Shown: in pieces, positions 45,553-54,639 of the stretch
How the letters are laid out: each line of letters starts with the position of its first letter
Position numbering within the stretch: position 1 is the first letter of the stretch
DNA from: Bacteroidales bacterium
GTDB taxonomy: Bacteria; Bacteroidota; Bacteroidia; Bacteroidales; UBA932
Reading direction: 5' to 3'
Length of the DNA: 64,000 nt
Assembly: GCA_016281315.1 (NCBI GenBank)
Contig: JAEEIJ010000051.1
Span: 1 to 64,000 of the forward strand
Notes under the pieces: generated by a model
The model's database searches: none
The model's input: only the letters and a program-made list of their open reading frames with translations
What the model was told of the DNA's origin: nothing
Made by a program: the position numbers and the translations under genes

Positions 45553-46989
45553 ATGAAAACGAACTGGAAAAGGATGCTGCTGGCACTTATCCCCCTCGTA
45601 GTGCTGGTACTGATGCTCTCCCTGGACATCTCCATTTTCGGGGCCGATTCCATCCTGGGCGCCTCCCAGGTGGCCCTGCTCGCGGCGGCCGGCATCGCCG
45701 TCGCCATCGGAATGTGGCTCTACAAGATTCCCTGGGAACGGTACGAGAAGGAACTGGGATCCAATATCGGCGGAGTGACATCGGCCATCGTCATCCTGCT
45801 CCTGATTGGCGCCATCTCCGGCACCTGGACGGTGAGCGGCGTGGTGCCCACCTTCATCTGCTACGGCCTCAAAATCATTCACCCGAAGGTGTTCCTCCTC
45901 ACCGCCTGCGTACTCTGCGCCCTGGTTTCGCTGATGACGGGATCCTCCTGGACCACCATCGCTACGGTGGGCGTCGCGCTCATCGGCATCGGCCGGGCCG
46001 AAGGTTTCTCAGACGCGATGACGGCCGGCGCCATCATTTCCGGCGCCTACTTCGGCGATAAGATTTCCCCGCTCTCGGACACCACCGTGCTGGCTTCGTC
46101 GGTGAACAAGGTGCCGCTTTTCGAGCACATCCATTATATGTATTATACCACGGTGCCGTCGTTCGCCCTCACGCTCATCGCGTTCACGGTGCTGGGGCTC
46201 ACCCACGGCGGCGCGCCCGCCCTGCCAGAGGAGCTGTATTCGGAGACGCTGCGCGCCAGCTTCCACATTTCACCCTGGCTGCTGCTGGTGCCGGCTTTTA
46301 CGGTTTTCCTGATCTGGCGGAAACTCCCGGCCATCGTGGTGCTGGCCCTCTCGGCCCTCTCGGCCGTGGTGGCGGCGGTTATCGCCCAGCCGGAACTCGT
46401 GCGTTCCATCGGCGCGGGCGTCACCTCAGGGTCTCCTTTCCGCGTGTATTTCGCCGGCGTGGTGGAGAGCATCTACAATTCCCTGCCCCTGGATACGGGT
46501 GTGGCCGAAGTGAACAAACTGGTGGCCACCCGCGGGATGCTGGGAATGCTCAACACGATATTCCTGATTATCTGCGCGATGTGCTTCGGCGCCACGATGC
46601 AGGCCTCCGGAATGATCCGGGACCTGTCCCTCATCCTGCAGCCGCTCACGCGTACGCGCACGGGCCTGGTGAGTTCTACGGTGGTCACCGGCACGGCCCT
46701 CAACGGCATCGTCTCGGACCAGTACCTGTCCATCCTTCTTACCTCTAATATTTATAAGGATACCTACGAGTCTCAGGGCTACGAAGGACGGCTACTGAGC
46801 CGCAGCGCGGAGGATTCGGCCACGGTCACTTCACCGCTTTTCCCCTGGTCCAGCTGCGGCATGACGCAGGCCACCATCCTCAGCGTTCCTACGCTGGTTT
46901 ATGCGCCCTTCTGTTTCTTCTGCCTCATCTCCCCGCTGATGTCCATCCTGGTGGCGGCCATCGGCTGGAAGATTGTCCGGCGTCCGTAG
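45553..46989 (+). CDS. nhaC: Na+/H+ antiporter NhaC family
   Basis: A 478-residue polytopic antiporter with NhaC signatures: VILLLIGAISGTWTVSGVVPTFICYGL, LMTGSSWTTIATVGVALIGIG, ISGAYFGDKISPLSDTTVLASSV, and LNGIVSDQYLSILL near the C-terminus. It exchanges Na+ for H+ across the inner membrane. The ORF-track N-terminal 15 residues overlap the promoter region, so MKTNWKRM is the start. The next genes are the Rnf complex; if Rnf pumps Na+, NhaC would convert or dissipate that gradient. Confidence 0.9.
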   Translation: MKTNWKRMLLALIPLVVLVLMLSLDISIFGADSILGASQVALLAAAGIAVAIGMWLYKIPWERYEKELGSNIGGVTSAIVILLLIGAISGTWTVSGVVPTFICYGLKIIHPKVFLLTACVLCALVSLMTGSSWTTIATVGVALIGIGRAEGFSDAMTAGAIISGAYFGDKISPLSDTTVLASSVNKVPLFEHIHYMYYTTVPSFALTLIAFTVLGLTHGGAPALPEELYSETLRASFHISPWLLLVPAFTVFLIWRKLPAIVVLALSALSAVVAAVIAQPELVRSIGAGVTSGSPFRVYFAGVVESIYNSLPLDTGVAEVNKLVATRGMLGMLNTIFLIICAMCFGATMQASGMIRDLSLILQPLTRTRTGLVSSTVVTGTALNGIVSDQYLSILLTSNIYKDTYESQGYEGRLLSRSAEDSATVTSPLFPWSSCGMTQATILSVPTLVYAPFCFFCLISPLMSILVAAIGWKIVRRP

Positions 46990-47002
46990 GCCTGAGGCAG
47001 CC

Positions 47003-47599
47003 TTACTTCACCATCCCGCTGAAGCCCATAAAGGCCAGCGCCAGGATTCCCACGCTGATGATGGCGATGGGAACGCCCTTGAACGCCTTGGGGACGTCGC
47101 AGAGGGCGAGGTGCTCGCGGATGCCCGCGAAGATGACCATCGCGAGGCCGTAGCCCAGCGAAGTGGCGAAGGCATAGACGAGGGACTGTCCCAGGTTCAG
47201 CATTCCGCCCGCGAAGGGGAATTCCTTGGTGACCACGTTGATCGCGACGCCCAGCACCGCGCAGTTGGTGGTAATCAGGGGCAGGAAGATGCCCAGGGCC
47301 TGATACAGCGACGGGGAAACCTTCTTCAGCACGATCTCCACCATCTGCACCAGTGCCGCAATCACCAGGATGAAGGCGATGGTCTGGAGGAACGTGAGGC
47401 CGAAGGGAACCAGCAGGTACTGGTTCACGAGATAGGTCACCAGCGTCGCAAGGGTGATCACGAAGCACACGGCCATGCTCATCCCCGTGGCGGTGGAAAG
47501 CCGGCTGGAGACTCCCAGGAAGGGGCAGATTCCCAGGAACTGGGCCAGGACGATGTTATTGACGAAAATCGCCGAAATGATGATCAGAAAGTATTCCAT
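47003..47599 (-). CDS. rnfA: RnfA, membrane subunit of the Rnf complex
   Basis: A 198-residue six-helix subunit ([31 protein letters not shown]), homologous to NqrE and to RnfE but inserted in opposite topology. The Cys in GICPF and in ITTNCAVLG are the conserved pair that ligates a cluster with RnfE. The last gene of the leftward rnf run, 3 bp after rnfE. Confidence 0.95.
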   Translation of the reverse strand: MEYFLIIISAIFVNNIVLAQFLGICPFLGVSSRLSTATGMSMAVCFVITLATLVTYLVNQYLLVPFGLTFLQTIAFILVIAALVQMVEIVLKKVSPSLYQALGIFLPLITTNCAVLGVAINVVTKEFPFAGGMLNLGQSLVYAFATSLGYGLAMVIFAGIREHLALCDVPKAFKGVPIAIISVGILALAFMGFSGMVK

Positions 47600-47602
47600 A
47601 GC

Positions 47603-48190
47603 CTAGTTCTTTTTCACGAATTTGTTAAACAGGACCATCAGGTAGCCCAGGCACAGGAAGGCGCCGGGAGCCATCACGAAGGCCAGCATCCCGTCGTTTC
47701 CGCCGATGAAGTTCCAGCCGAAGGCGCTGCCGCTGCCCAGAATCTCGCGGACGAGACCCAGCACGGTGAGCGAGGCGGTGAAGCCCAGGCCCACGCCGAT
47801 GCCGTCCAGGGCGCTTTCGCCAACGGAATGTTTGTTGGCGAAGGCTTCGGCCCGGCCCAGGACGATGCAGTTCACCACGATGAGCGGGATGAAGAGGCCC
47901 AGGGTCTCGTACATCGCCGGCGTATAGGCCTGCATCAGCAGCTGCAGCAGCGTCACGAAGGTGGCGATGACCACGATATAGACGGGGATGTGCACCTTGT
48001 CCGGCACGATGGGCGCGATGGCCGATATGGCCATATTGCTGAGCACCAGCACGAAGAGCGTCGCCAGGCCCATCGACAGGCCGTTGATGGCCGATGTGGT
48101 GGTGGCCAGCGTGGGGCACATACCCAGCAGGAGCACGAACGTGGGGTTGTTCTTGACAAGCCCGTCGGTAAGGAGTTTCAGTTTACTCAT
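47603..48190 (-). CDS. rnfE: RnfE, membrane subunit of the Rnf complex
   Basis: A 195-residue six-helix protein (LVKNNPTFVLLLGMCPTLATTTSAINGLSMG; IPLIVVNCIVLGRAEAFA) with conserved Cys in GMCP and VNC matching RnfA. Equivalent to NqrD. Overlaps rnfG by 8 bp. Confidence 0.95.
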   Translation of the reverse strand: MSKLKLLTDGLVKNNPTFVLLLGMCPTLATTTSAINGLSMGLATLFVLVLSNMAISAIAPIVPDKVHIPVYIVVIATFVTLLQLLMQAYTPAMYETLGLFIPLIVVNCIVLGRAEAFANKHSVGESALDGIGVGLGFTASLTVLGLVREILGSGSAFGWNFIGGNDGMLAFVMAPGAFLCLGYLMVLFNKFVKKN

Positions 48191-48725
48191 GGCTCAGCGT
48201 TTTAAAAGTGTTCAGCGCATTCTCTACGGCCATCGCATACGCGCGGGAGGTGATGGTGGAAGCGGTGATGGCATCTACGTCGCCGCCGTCCTTCTTGACG
48301 GAGAGTTTCTTCACGGAAGGATCGAAGCCCCTCCACTGGTCCATAAACTTCATATCCGTGGTGCATTTGGCGCCCAGGCCGGGCGTTTCCGCGTGCGAGA
48401 GGACGGAGGTATTGTAGACCACGCCGTCCGGGGTGACGCCCACCATCAGGGACAGGGGGCCGCCGAAGCCCACCACGGTGGACTCGATGGCGTAACCTAC
48501 CAGGTTTTCGCCGTCCAGGGCGGTGTAATAGTGTCCCTCGGCATCATAGGAAGCCTCGGTGAAATGCGGCAGCACCCGGGCGATGGCCTGCTGCGTTTTT
48601 GCAGCCGCAGCGGCCTCGATGGGCTCTTTGGTGAGGACGTAGGCGCCGCCCAGCAGGCCGGCGCACACGAGGCAGGTGAGCCCCAGCACGGCCACCATAT
48701 TGACAAGATTGGATTTTACGGCCAT
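48183..48725 (-). CDS. rnfG: RnfG, covalent-FMN electron-transfer subunit
   Basis: A 180-residue protein with one N-terminal helix (MVAVLGLTCLVCAGLLGGAYVL) and an FMN-binding domain outside the membrane (GFGGPLSLMVGVTPDGVV; SHAETPGLGAKC). The flavinylation segment DAITASTITS places the FMN-carrying residue at Thr157. The usual SGAT is ASTIT here, still with the attachment Thr. Flavin transferase ApbE is not encoded in the window. Overlaps rnfE by 8 bp. Confidence 0.94.
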   Translation of the reverse strand: MAVKSNLVNMVAVLGLTCLVCAGLLGGAYVLTKEPIEAAAAAKTQQAIARVLPHFTEASYDAEGHYYTALDGENLVGYAIESTVVGFGGPLSLMVGVTPDGVVYNTSVLSHAETPGLGAKCTTDMKFMDQWRGFDPSVKKLSVKKDGGDVDAITASTITSRAYAMAVENALNTFKTLSHE

Positions 48726-48727
48726 AG

Positions 48728-49705
48728 CTATTTCCTCCCGAATTTAGGCTGGTGGAACCAGCGGTTGAGCAGCGGCACCACCGAATTCATAATGAGGATG
48801 GCGAAGGAGACGCCCTCCGGATAGGAGCCGAAGTAACGGATCATCATCGTAAGGAAGCCGATTCCCACGCCGAAAATCACGCCGCCCCAGAGGGACATCG
48901 GCGAAGTGACGTAATCTGTCGCCATAAAGCAGGCGCCGAGGACCAGACCACCGGTGAGCAGGTTGAAGAGCGGGCCGGTGAAGCGGGAAGGATCGGCCAG
49001 GTTGAACACCAGGGCGGTGAGGGCCACCGTTGCGAAGATGCTCAGGGTAATCCACGGCTTGATGACCTTCCGGCAGCACAGGTACACGAATCCGGCGAGG
49101 AGCGCCAGGGCGCACACTTCACCGGCGCTGCCGCCCAGGTTCGCAAACAGCAGGTCCTTATAGTTGTAGGCCGATGTCAACTCCTGCACGGAACTGCCCT
49201 GCAGCAGGCCTTCCGCAATGGTGCCGAGAGGCGTTGCGCCGGAAACGGCATCCACGCCGAAGAGGCCCTGAGGGGCGCTCCAGCTGGTCATATAGGTAGG
49301 GAACGACACCAGCAGGAACACGCGGCCCACGAGGGCAGGGTTCCAGATGTTCTGGCCGATGCCGCCGAAGCTGAGCTTCGCGACCCCGATAGCGACGACT
49401 GCTCCGATGAATACCACCCACCAGGGCGTGGTGTAGGGCAGGTTCAGCGCCAGCAGGATACCCGTAATGACGGCGGAAAGGTCTCCGACGGTGGAGGGCG
49501 CTTTCATCCAGTATTTGGTGACGGCCCATTCCAGCAATACGCAGGAGGCCACGCTCACGCCCAGCACCAGCAGTTCCCGCCAGCCGTAGAAGACCACGGA
49601 GCAGATGACCGCCGGGATGAGGGCGATGATCACATCCAGCATCAGGGACCGGGTGGAGTCCTTGGAATGGATGTGGGGCGAAGGGGATATGATCAGGTTA
49701 CTCAT
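48728..49705 (-). CDS. rnfD: RnfD, covalent-FMN membrane subunit
   Basis: A 325-residue polytopic subunit (ISPSPHIHSKDSTRSLMLDVIIALIPA start typical of RnfD/NqrB). The flavinylation motif DAVSGATPLG carries Thr158 for covalent FMN. Helices around LSAVITGILLALNLP, GVAKLSFGGIGQNIWNPAL and LGACFMATDYVTSPMS form the ion pathway region. Two-bp gaps on both sides. Confidence 0.95.
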   Translation of the reverse strand: MSNLIISPSPHIHSKDSTRSLMLDVIIALIPAVICSVVFYGWRELLVLGVSVASCVLLEWAVTKYWMKAPSTVGDLSAVITGILLALNLPYTTPWWVVFIGAVVAIGVAKLSFGGIGQNIWNPALVGRVFLLVSFPTYMTSWSAPQGLFGVDAVSGATPLGTIAEGLLQGSSVQELTSAYNYKDLLFANLGGSAGEVCALALLAGFVYLCCRKVIKPWITLSIFATVALTALVFNLADPSRFTGPLFNLLTGGLVLGACFMATDYVTSPMSLWGGVIFGVGIGFLTMMIRYFGSYPEGVSFAILIMNSVVPLLNRWFHQPKFGRK

Positions 49706-49707
49706 AA

Positions 49708-51084
49708 TCAGTTGTTTTTAGCAGCTTCGGCGGCCGCTTTCGCGGCGGCGGCACGGGCCCGGATGGCCCCCAGGACGGCGCCTTTCCCCTGCCGGATGAT
49801 ATCCAGCAGCGGAATGTGCGCGGGACAGGAATACAGGCAGCAGCCGCATTCGATGCAGTCCTGCGCCGCATTGGCTTCCAACGCCTCCAGGTCCATATTC
49901 CGGGAAAGTTTGTTCAGCAGGAAGGGTTCCAGGCCCATCGGGCAGGCATCCGCGCACTTGCCGCAGCGGATGCAGTGGCTTTCAGGGGCGCGGCGCGTCT
50001 GGGCCGCCGTAAGGAAGAGCAGGGCGCCCGTTCCCTTCACGGTGGCGGCGTCCAGGTTCGCTACCGCACGGCCCATCATCGGCCCGCCGCTGATGATCTT
50101 GGCGGCATCGGCCGGTACACCGCCCAGATAGTCCACGATGTAGCGCAGGGGCGTTCCCACGCGCACCAGGAGGTTGGCCTGGCGGGGGAAGCACTCGCCC
50201 GTGACGGTGACCGAGTTGTCCACGATGGGCTTGTTCTTCTGGACGGCGTCGTACACGGCCAGGGCTGTGGCGACGTTCTGCACCACGGCGCCCACGCTGA
50301 TGGGAAGGGCGCCGGAGCCCACCTGGCGGTGCATCACCGCGTCGATGAGCTGCTTTTCGCCGCCCTGCGGGTAGCGCATTTTCATCGGCATCACCTCGAT
50401 ACCCTCATAGCCCAGTCGGGCGATGACTTCCTTGATGTGGGCGATGGCCTCGGGCTTGTTTTCCTCGATGGCGACGGTGCATGGGACGTTCCCCATCACC
50501 TGCTTCAGGATGGCGGCGCCGACGACCACCTGCTCGCCCTTTTCCAGCAGGGTGCGGAAATCGGAGGTGAGATAGGGCTCGCATTCGCAGCCGTTGATGA
50601 TGACGCGCTCGCACTTCGAGCCCGGAGGCGGGCTCAGTTTCACGTGCGTGGGGAAGGTGGCGCCGCCCAGACCGACGACACCGCCCTGGCGGATTTTCTC
50701 AATGATGGCCTTGTTGTCTTCGGGAATCTTCGTGACAAGCGTATCGCCGGTGTCGATTCCCTCCAGCCACTCGTCGCCCTCCACCTCGATCTCGATGTGG
50801 GTGGCGGGACGGCCGGCTAAATCGGCCCTGGGGCCGATGGATTTCACGGTTCCGCTCACGGAGGAATGGATGAAGGCGCTCACGAAGCCGCCCGGCTCCG
50901 CAATCACCTGTCCCACCTTCACTTTGTCTCCCACCTGCACGCAGGGCACGCTGGGCGCGCCGATGTGCTGGGCTACGGAGATGTAAACGACGGGCGCAAG
51001 GGGCAGCGGCTCGATGGCGCACCCTCTGGAAATCTTGCTGTCGTGGGGATGAACGCCCCCGATGGAGAATGTATGCTTACCCAT
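49708..51084 (-). CDS. rnfC: RnfC, NADH-side flavin/Fe-S subunit
   Basis: A 458-residue peripheral subunit that exchanges electrons with NAD. Contains the NuoF-like NAD/FMN-binding core (GGVVGLGGATFPTHVKL; NGCECEPYLTSDFRTLLEKGE) and two [4Fe-4S] motifs CIRCGKCADACPMG and CIECGCCLYSCPAHIP. The Ala-rich tail RARAAAAKAAAEAAKNN is short compared with enterobacterial RnfC. Overlaps rnfB by 8 bp. Confidence 0.95.
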   Translation of the reverse strand: MGKHTFSIGGVHPHDSKISRGCAIEPLPLAPVVYISVAQHIGAPSVPCVQVGDKVKVGQVIAEPGGFVSAFIHSSVSGTVKSIGPRADLAGRPATHIEIEVEGDEWLEGIDTGDTLVTKIPEDNKAIIEKIRQGGVVGLGGATFPTHVKLSPPPGSKCERVIINGCECEPYLTSDFRTLLEKGEQVVVGAAILKQVMGNVPCTVAIEENKPEAIAHIKEVIARLGYEGIEVMPMKMRYPQGGEKQLIDAVMHRQVGSGALPISVGAVVQNVATALAVYDAVQKNKPIVDNSVTVTGECFPRQANLLVRVGTPLRYIVDYLGGVPADAAKIISGGPMMGRAVANLDAATVKGTGALLFLTAAQTRRAPESHCIRCGKCADACPMGLEPFLLNKLSRNMDLEALEANAAQDCIECGCCLYSCPAHIPLLDIIRQGKGAVLGAIRARAAAAKAAAEAAKNN

Positions 51085-51949
51085 TTTGACGAGCCTTTAT
51101 ACGTTCTTTGATTGCTTCCTTGTCCAGGGCCTTCGGGAAGTTGACCCCGTGGATTGCGCCGGTGGGGCACATCGCCTCACACTCGCGGCAGAGCTTGCAC
51201 TTCGACGCGTCGATATAGGCCAGGTTGCCTTCCACGGTGATGGCTTCGTGCGTGCAGGTCTTCGCGCAGATGTTGCAGCCGATGCACGCGTTCGCGCAGG
51301 CCTTGCGGGCCACGGGGCCCTTATCCTTGTTCACGCAGGAGACGAACACCTTCATCCCGCGGGGGCCTTTGGGCCGGAGCTCGATGATTTTCTTCGGGCA
51401 GGCCTTCACACAGGCGCCGCAGGCGGTGCACTTTTCCTCGTCCACGACCGGAAGTCCGGTGACGGGATCCATCGTCAGGGCGCCGAACTGGCAGGCCGCG
51501 GCGCAGTCGCCGCAACCCAGGCAGCCGAAAGCGCAGCCGGTGTCTCCGGTGTAGAGGGCGGCTTTCACGGCGCAGGAGGCCATTCCGTCGTAGTCGCTCG
51601 TGCGGGGACGGGCCTCGCAGGTGCCGTTGCACCGGACCACGGCCACTTCCGGGGCCTTGGCTTTCAGCTCATAGCCCAGGATGGCCGCCACTTGGGCCAT
51701 CACTTCATTGCCGCCCACCGGGCAGAAATGGTTGTCCAGGTTGGGGGCCTTGACGGCCGATTCGGCGAAAGCGCGGCAGCCGGCGAAGCCGCAGCCGCCG
51801 CAGTTGGCGCCGGGCATCGCCTTTTCCACTTCGTCGATCCGCGGATCCTCCTCCACCTTGAACTTCTGCGCCACCAGGTACAGGACCAGGGCGAGCAGCA
51901 GGCCCAGGGCGGTAATTACCGCGACGGTTAAGAGTATCGTTTTAACCAT
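51077..51949 (-). CDS. rnfB: RnfB, ferredoxin-type Fe-S subunit
   Basis: A 290-residue subunit that accepts electrons from ferredoxin. N-terminal anchor helix (ILLTVAVITALGLLLALVLYLVA), a four-Cys Fe-S domain (MPGANCGGCGFAGCRAFAE...NHFCPVGG), then several 4Fe-4S ferredoxin motifs (CLGCGDCAAACQFG, CTACGACVKACP, CIGCNICAKTC, CKLCRECEAMCPTGAI). Full length for anaerobe RnfB. Start overlaps the rseC stop. Confidence 0.95.
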   Translation of the reverse strand: MVKTILLTVAVITALGLLLALVLYLVAQKFKVEEDPRIDEVEKAMPGANCGGCGFAGCRAFAESAVKAPNLDNHFCPVGGNEVMAQVAAILGYELKAKAPEVAVVRCNGTCEARPRTSDYDGMASCAVKAALYTGDTGCAFGCLGCGDCAAACQFGALTMDPVTGLPVVDEEKCTACGACVKACPKKIIELRPKGPRGMKVFVSCVNKDKGPVARKACANACIGCNICAKTCTHEAITVEGNLAYIDASKCKLCRECEAMCPTGAIHGVNFPKALDKEAIKERIKARQNG

Positions 51950-52362
51950 TATCGTTTGATTGTAAAGATATATTCATTCTGAAGTTTCCCGCGGAAAAGC
52001 CACAGCAGAAAATAATAGAGCGCCACGGCGCCGATACCGGCGAGCGCGGCGGCCACTTCCCCGACGCCCAGGGCCAAAAGGCCCAGGATAGCGGCGAGGA
52101 CCAGGAGGACCGGGATGAAATAGGCCAGCCATACGGCCTTGAATCCCATCGAGGCTTTCAGAAGCACCTCCACCTCATCCCCCACGGCATAATGCGCATA
52201 CGGGTCCGGGGCCACCTCAACGGTCTTTTCGGCCAGATCGGCCACCCCGCACAGGCCCGCCGCGTGACACTGCCCGCAGGCCGATGAAGATAAAATGACC
52301 ACCGTAGTTGCCTGCGGGGTCATTTTAATCACTTTTCCTTTATGGGATACGCTGCCTTTCAT
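51949..52362 (-). CDS. rseC: RseC/SoxR-reducing system family protein
   Basis: A 137-residue small membrane protein. An N-terminal cytoplasmic Cys cluster (SSACGQCHAAGLC) precedes two helices (WLAYFIPVLLVLAAILGLLAL; ALAGIGAVALYYFLLWLF). RseC proteins accompany rnf genes in many bacteria and participate with Rnf in reducing SoxR in E. coli; the Cys motif fits a redox or Fe-S function. Coupled to both neighbours through a 4-bp overlap upstream and a 1-bp overlap downstream. Confidence 0.88.
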   Translation of the reverse strand: MKGSVSHKGKVIKMTPQATTVVILSSSACGQCHAAGLCGVADLAEKTVEVAPDPYAHYAVGDEVEVLLKASMGFKAVWLAYFIPVLLVLAAILGLLALGVGEVAAALAGIGAVALYYFLLWLFRGKLQNEYIFTIKR

Positions 52363-53147
52363 TTACCTTCCTCCCAGTTCTTGAGCCAGCCCCACATCGT
52401 CCCCATCTTCAGGGGGACCATTACGGCGAGGGGCACGTGGTTGTCATCGGCCGAGAACCAGACCTGCATTTCCTGGTCCCCTTCGAAAAGGGCGCCGGCC
52501 ACCACCGTACAGGAGAAACGGATGGCGTTTTTCTTGCCGAGTTTGCGCACCTTGAAGACTTCCGGGCCGAAATAGGTGACGCTTAGTTCCGACACGGCGT
52601 CGTCGATGGCGAAGGGCACCGTGTAGGTCTTCCCCACCTCGGCGGCCTTCCAATCTACGTTGCGGAGGTGATAGATGAGCGAGACGATGTCATAGGACAT
52701 CCCCTTCATCTTCAGGTCCTTCTGCTGAGGCTCGCGGCCGTCGAAGCAGACATCGGCCTTGATCACCTTGTTGTTCCAGTCGTAGACGTAGTGATTGGTG
52801 GCGGTGTAGCTGTTCTGGATGGTGTTCCGGCGCGCCTCCAGGGGCCTGTGCTCATCCAGGGTGAACCAGGTCTGGAAATTCTCCCGCATCTTGTAGAAGA
52901 CGTCGAAGAAGGAGGCCGATTTCACCGCGCACACGGCGTGATGGACGGAGTCCTGCTGATAGGGGACGGTCTCCAGCTTGAGCGAAGCCTGGGCCACTTC
53001 CGTATTCACCGCGCCCCATTTGAACATAATACCCATACTGATGCGCTCCCCTGCCTTGAAGGGCGCTTCCTGGCAAAGGGGCAGTCCCTGCGCCCCGAGG
53101 GCCAGGGAAAGGAGCAGCGTGCATCCTGTCAGAAAAAGTTTGCGCAT
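52359..53147 (-). CDS. DUF3108 domain protein (secreted)
   Basis: A 262-residue exported protein with signal peptide MRKLFLTGCTLLLSLALGAQG. The DUF3108 pattern is visible: FKAGERISMGIMFKWGAVNTEVAQASL, TVPYQQDSVHHAVCAVKSAS, MRENFQTWFTLDEHRPLEARR, and the closing VWFSADDNHVPLAVMVPLKMGTMWGWL. The biochemical function is unknown; family members are periplasmic or outer-membrane-associated. Start at MRKLF; the track's 31 extra residues overlap dnaB. Lies 4 bp after dnaB and overlaps rseC by 4 bp. Confidence 0.8.
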   Translation of the reverse strand: MRKLFLTGCTLLLSLALGAQGLPLCQEAPFKAGERISMGIMFKWGAVNTEVAQASLKLETVPYQQDSVHHAVCAVKSASFFDVFYKMRENFQTWFTLDEHRPLEARRNTIQNSYTATNHYVYDWNNKVIKADVCFDGREPQQKDLKMKGMSYDIVSLIYHLRNVDWKAAEVGKTYTVPFAIDDAVSELSVTYFGPEVFKVRKLGKKNAIRFSCTVVAGALFEGDQEMQVWFSADDNHVPLAVMVPLKMGTMWGWLKNWEEGK

Positions 53148-53151
53148 ATCT

Positions 53152-54633
53152 TTAGAATCCGTTTTGGCTGTCGAAGTCTTCGTTCTGTCCCGGCGCGGCG
53201 GGCTCGTTGGCCCCGCTGGCCACCGGACCCTGGCTGGCATACATATCCAGGCTCTGGTCCGGCTGGACGAACTTGACTTGTCCGGCTTTATACTTCATCT
53301 CTATATCACAAACCTCGCCATTGCGGTGTTTTGCGATGACAATATATGCTTTTTCTTTGTCTTCGGGGTTTTCGCCCAGGCCCACGAAGTCCGGACGATG
53401 GATGAAAATGACCATATCGGCATCCTGCTCGATGGAGCCGGATTCACGCAGGTCGCTCAGCTGGGGCTTGCCCGTTCCGCCCGTGCGCTGGACCGCGTTG
53501 CGGCTCAGCTGCGACAGGGCGATGATGGGGATGTTGAGTTCCTTGGCGGTGGCCTTGAGGGTGCGGGAGATAGCCGCCACTTCCTGCTCGCGCAGGCCGC
53601 GGAGTTCCACCGGACCCTGCATCAGCTGCAGGTAGTCCACCACGATGAGGCGCACGCCCTTCTGCTTAACGAGGCGCTTCGCCTTGGTGCGGAATTCCAT
53701 AATGGGAATGCCGGGGGTGTCGTCGATGTAGAGCGGGGCCTTGGCAAGGCGCTTGAGGGTATTCTCCAGCTGCACCCACTCGTACTGCTCCAGTTTCACG
53801 CCGCCCTTGATTTTCTCGCCGGACAGTCCGCTTTCCGTGGTGATGAGGCGCTTGCCCAGCTGGTCTGCGCTCATTTCCAGGGAGAACACGGCGACGGGCA
53901 TATTGGCGTCCACGGCCGCGTTGCGGGCGATGTTGAGGGCGAAGGCGGTCTTACCCACCGACGGACGGGCCGCCAGGATGATAAGGTCGCTCTTCTGCCA
54001 GCCCTGGGTGATGCGGTCGATGTTCGGGTAGCCGGAAGGCACGCCGGACAGGCCGGTCTGCCCCTGCAGTTCCTGAAGGTTGTCCAGGACGGAGTTGATG
54101 ATGGAACCGATGTCCTGGACGTCGCGCTTGACGTTGTTCTGGATGGCGGCGAAGACCTTGGTCTGGGCGTTGTCGATGAGGTCGTCCACGTTGGTGGATT
54201 CGTCGAAGGACTGCTTCAGAATCTCATACGAGGCCGTGATGAGGTCCCGCTGGATGGTCTTCTGCTTGAGGATCTTGATGTAGTACTCGATGTGGGCCGC
54301 GGCGCCGATGTTCTGCGACAGGGACGCCAGCACCACCGGACCGCCGATGGCTTCGAGGTTCCCCTGCTGGCGCAGCTTTTCGCTCACCGTGACGAGGTCG
54401 ATGTTCGCGTGCTCGTTCACGAGGGCCGACATCGCCTCGAAGATCATCTTGTGCCGGGGCTCATAGAAGCACGACGGGGAGAGTTCCTCCATCGATTCGT
54501 CGATGGTGGCGGGCTCCACGAGCATCGCGCCCAGAACGGCCTCCTCCACATCCGGAGCCTGCGGGGGCTTGTTGCCCATCAGGGTCTCCAGATTGAGGGG
54601 CGCCTGCGTTTTCTTTCCTCTGGGCTCCGCCAT
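53152..54633 (-). CDS. dnaB: Replicative DNA helicase DnaB
   Basis: A 493-residue hexameric helicase of the replication fork. N-terminal domain (PQAPDVEEAVLGAMLVEPATIDE), linker, RecA-like motor with Walker A ARPSVGKTAFALNIARNAA, Walker B LIVVDYLQLM, and the DnaB motif SQLSRNAVQRTGGTGKPQLSDLRESGSIEQDAD. Uninterrupted, with no intein. Embedded in a run whose downstream genes form the Rnf complex. Confidence 0.97.
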   Translation of the reverse strand: MAEPRGKKTQAPLNLETLMGNKPPQAPDVEEAVLGAMLVEPATIDESMEELSPSCFYEPRHKMIFEAMSALVNEHANIDLVTVSEKLRQQGNLEAIGGPVVLASLSQNIGAAAHIEYYIKILKQKTIQRDLITASYEILKQSFDESTNVDDLIDNAQTKVFAAIQNNVKRDVQDIGSIINSVLDNLQELQGQTGLSGVPSGYPNIDRITQGWQKSDLIILAARPSVGKTAFALNIARNAAVDANMPVAVFSLEMSADQLGKRLITTESGLSGEKIKGGVKLEQYEWVQLENTLKRLAKAPLYIDDTPGIPIMEFRTKAKRLVKQKGVRLIVVDYLQLMQGPVELRGLREQEVAAISRTLKATAKELNIPIIALSQLSRNAVQRTGGTGKPQLSDLRESGSIEQDADMVIFIHRPDFVGLGENPEDKEKAYIVIAKHRNGEVCDIEMKYKAGQVKFVQPDQSLDMYASQGPVASGANEPAAPGQNEDFDSQNGF

Positions 54634-54639
54634 AAACGT

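Noticed and set aside
46973-48205. 410-residue plus-strand ORF across rnfA and rnfE
   Set aside because: Gln/Glu/His/Gly-rich translation typical of the antisense of membrane-protein genes; the Rnf genes are unambiguous.
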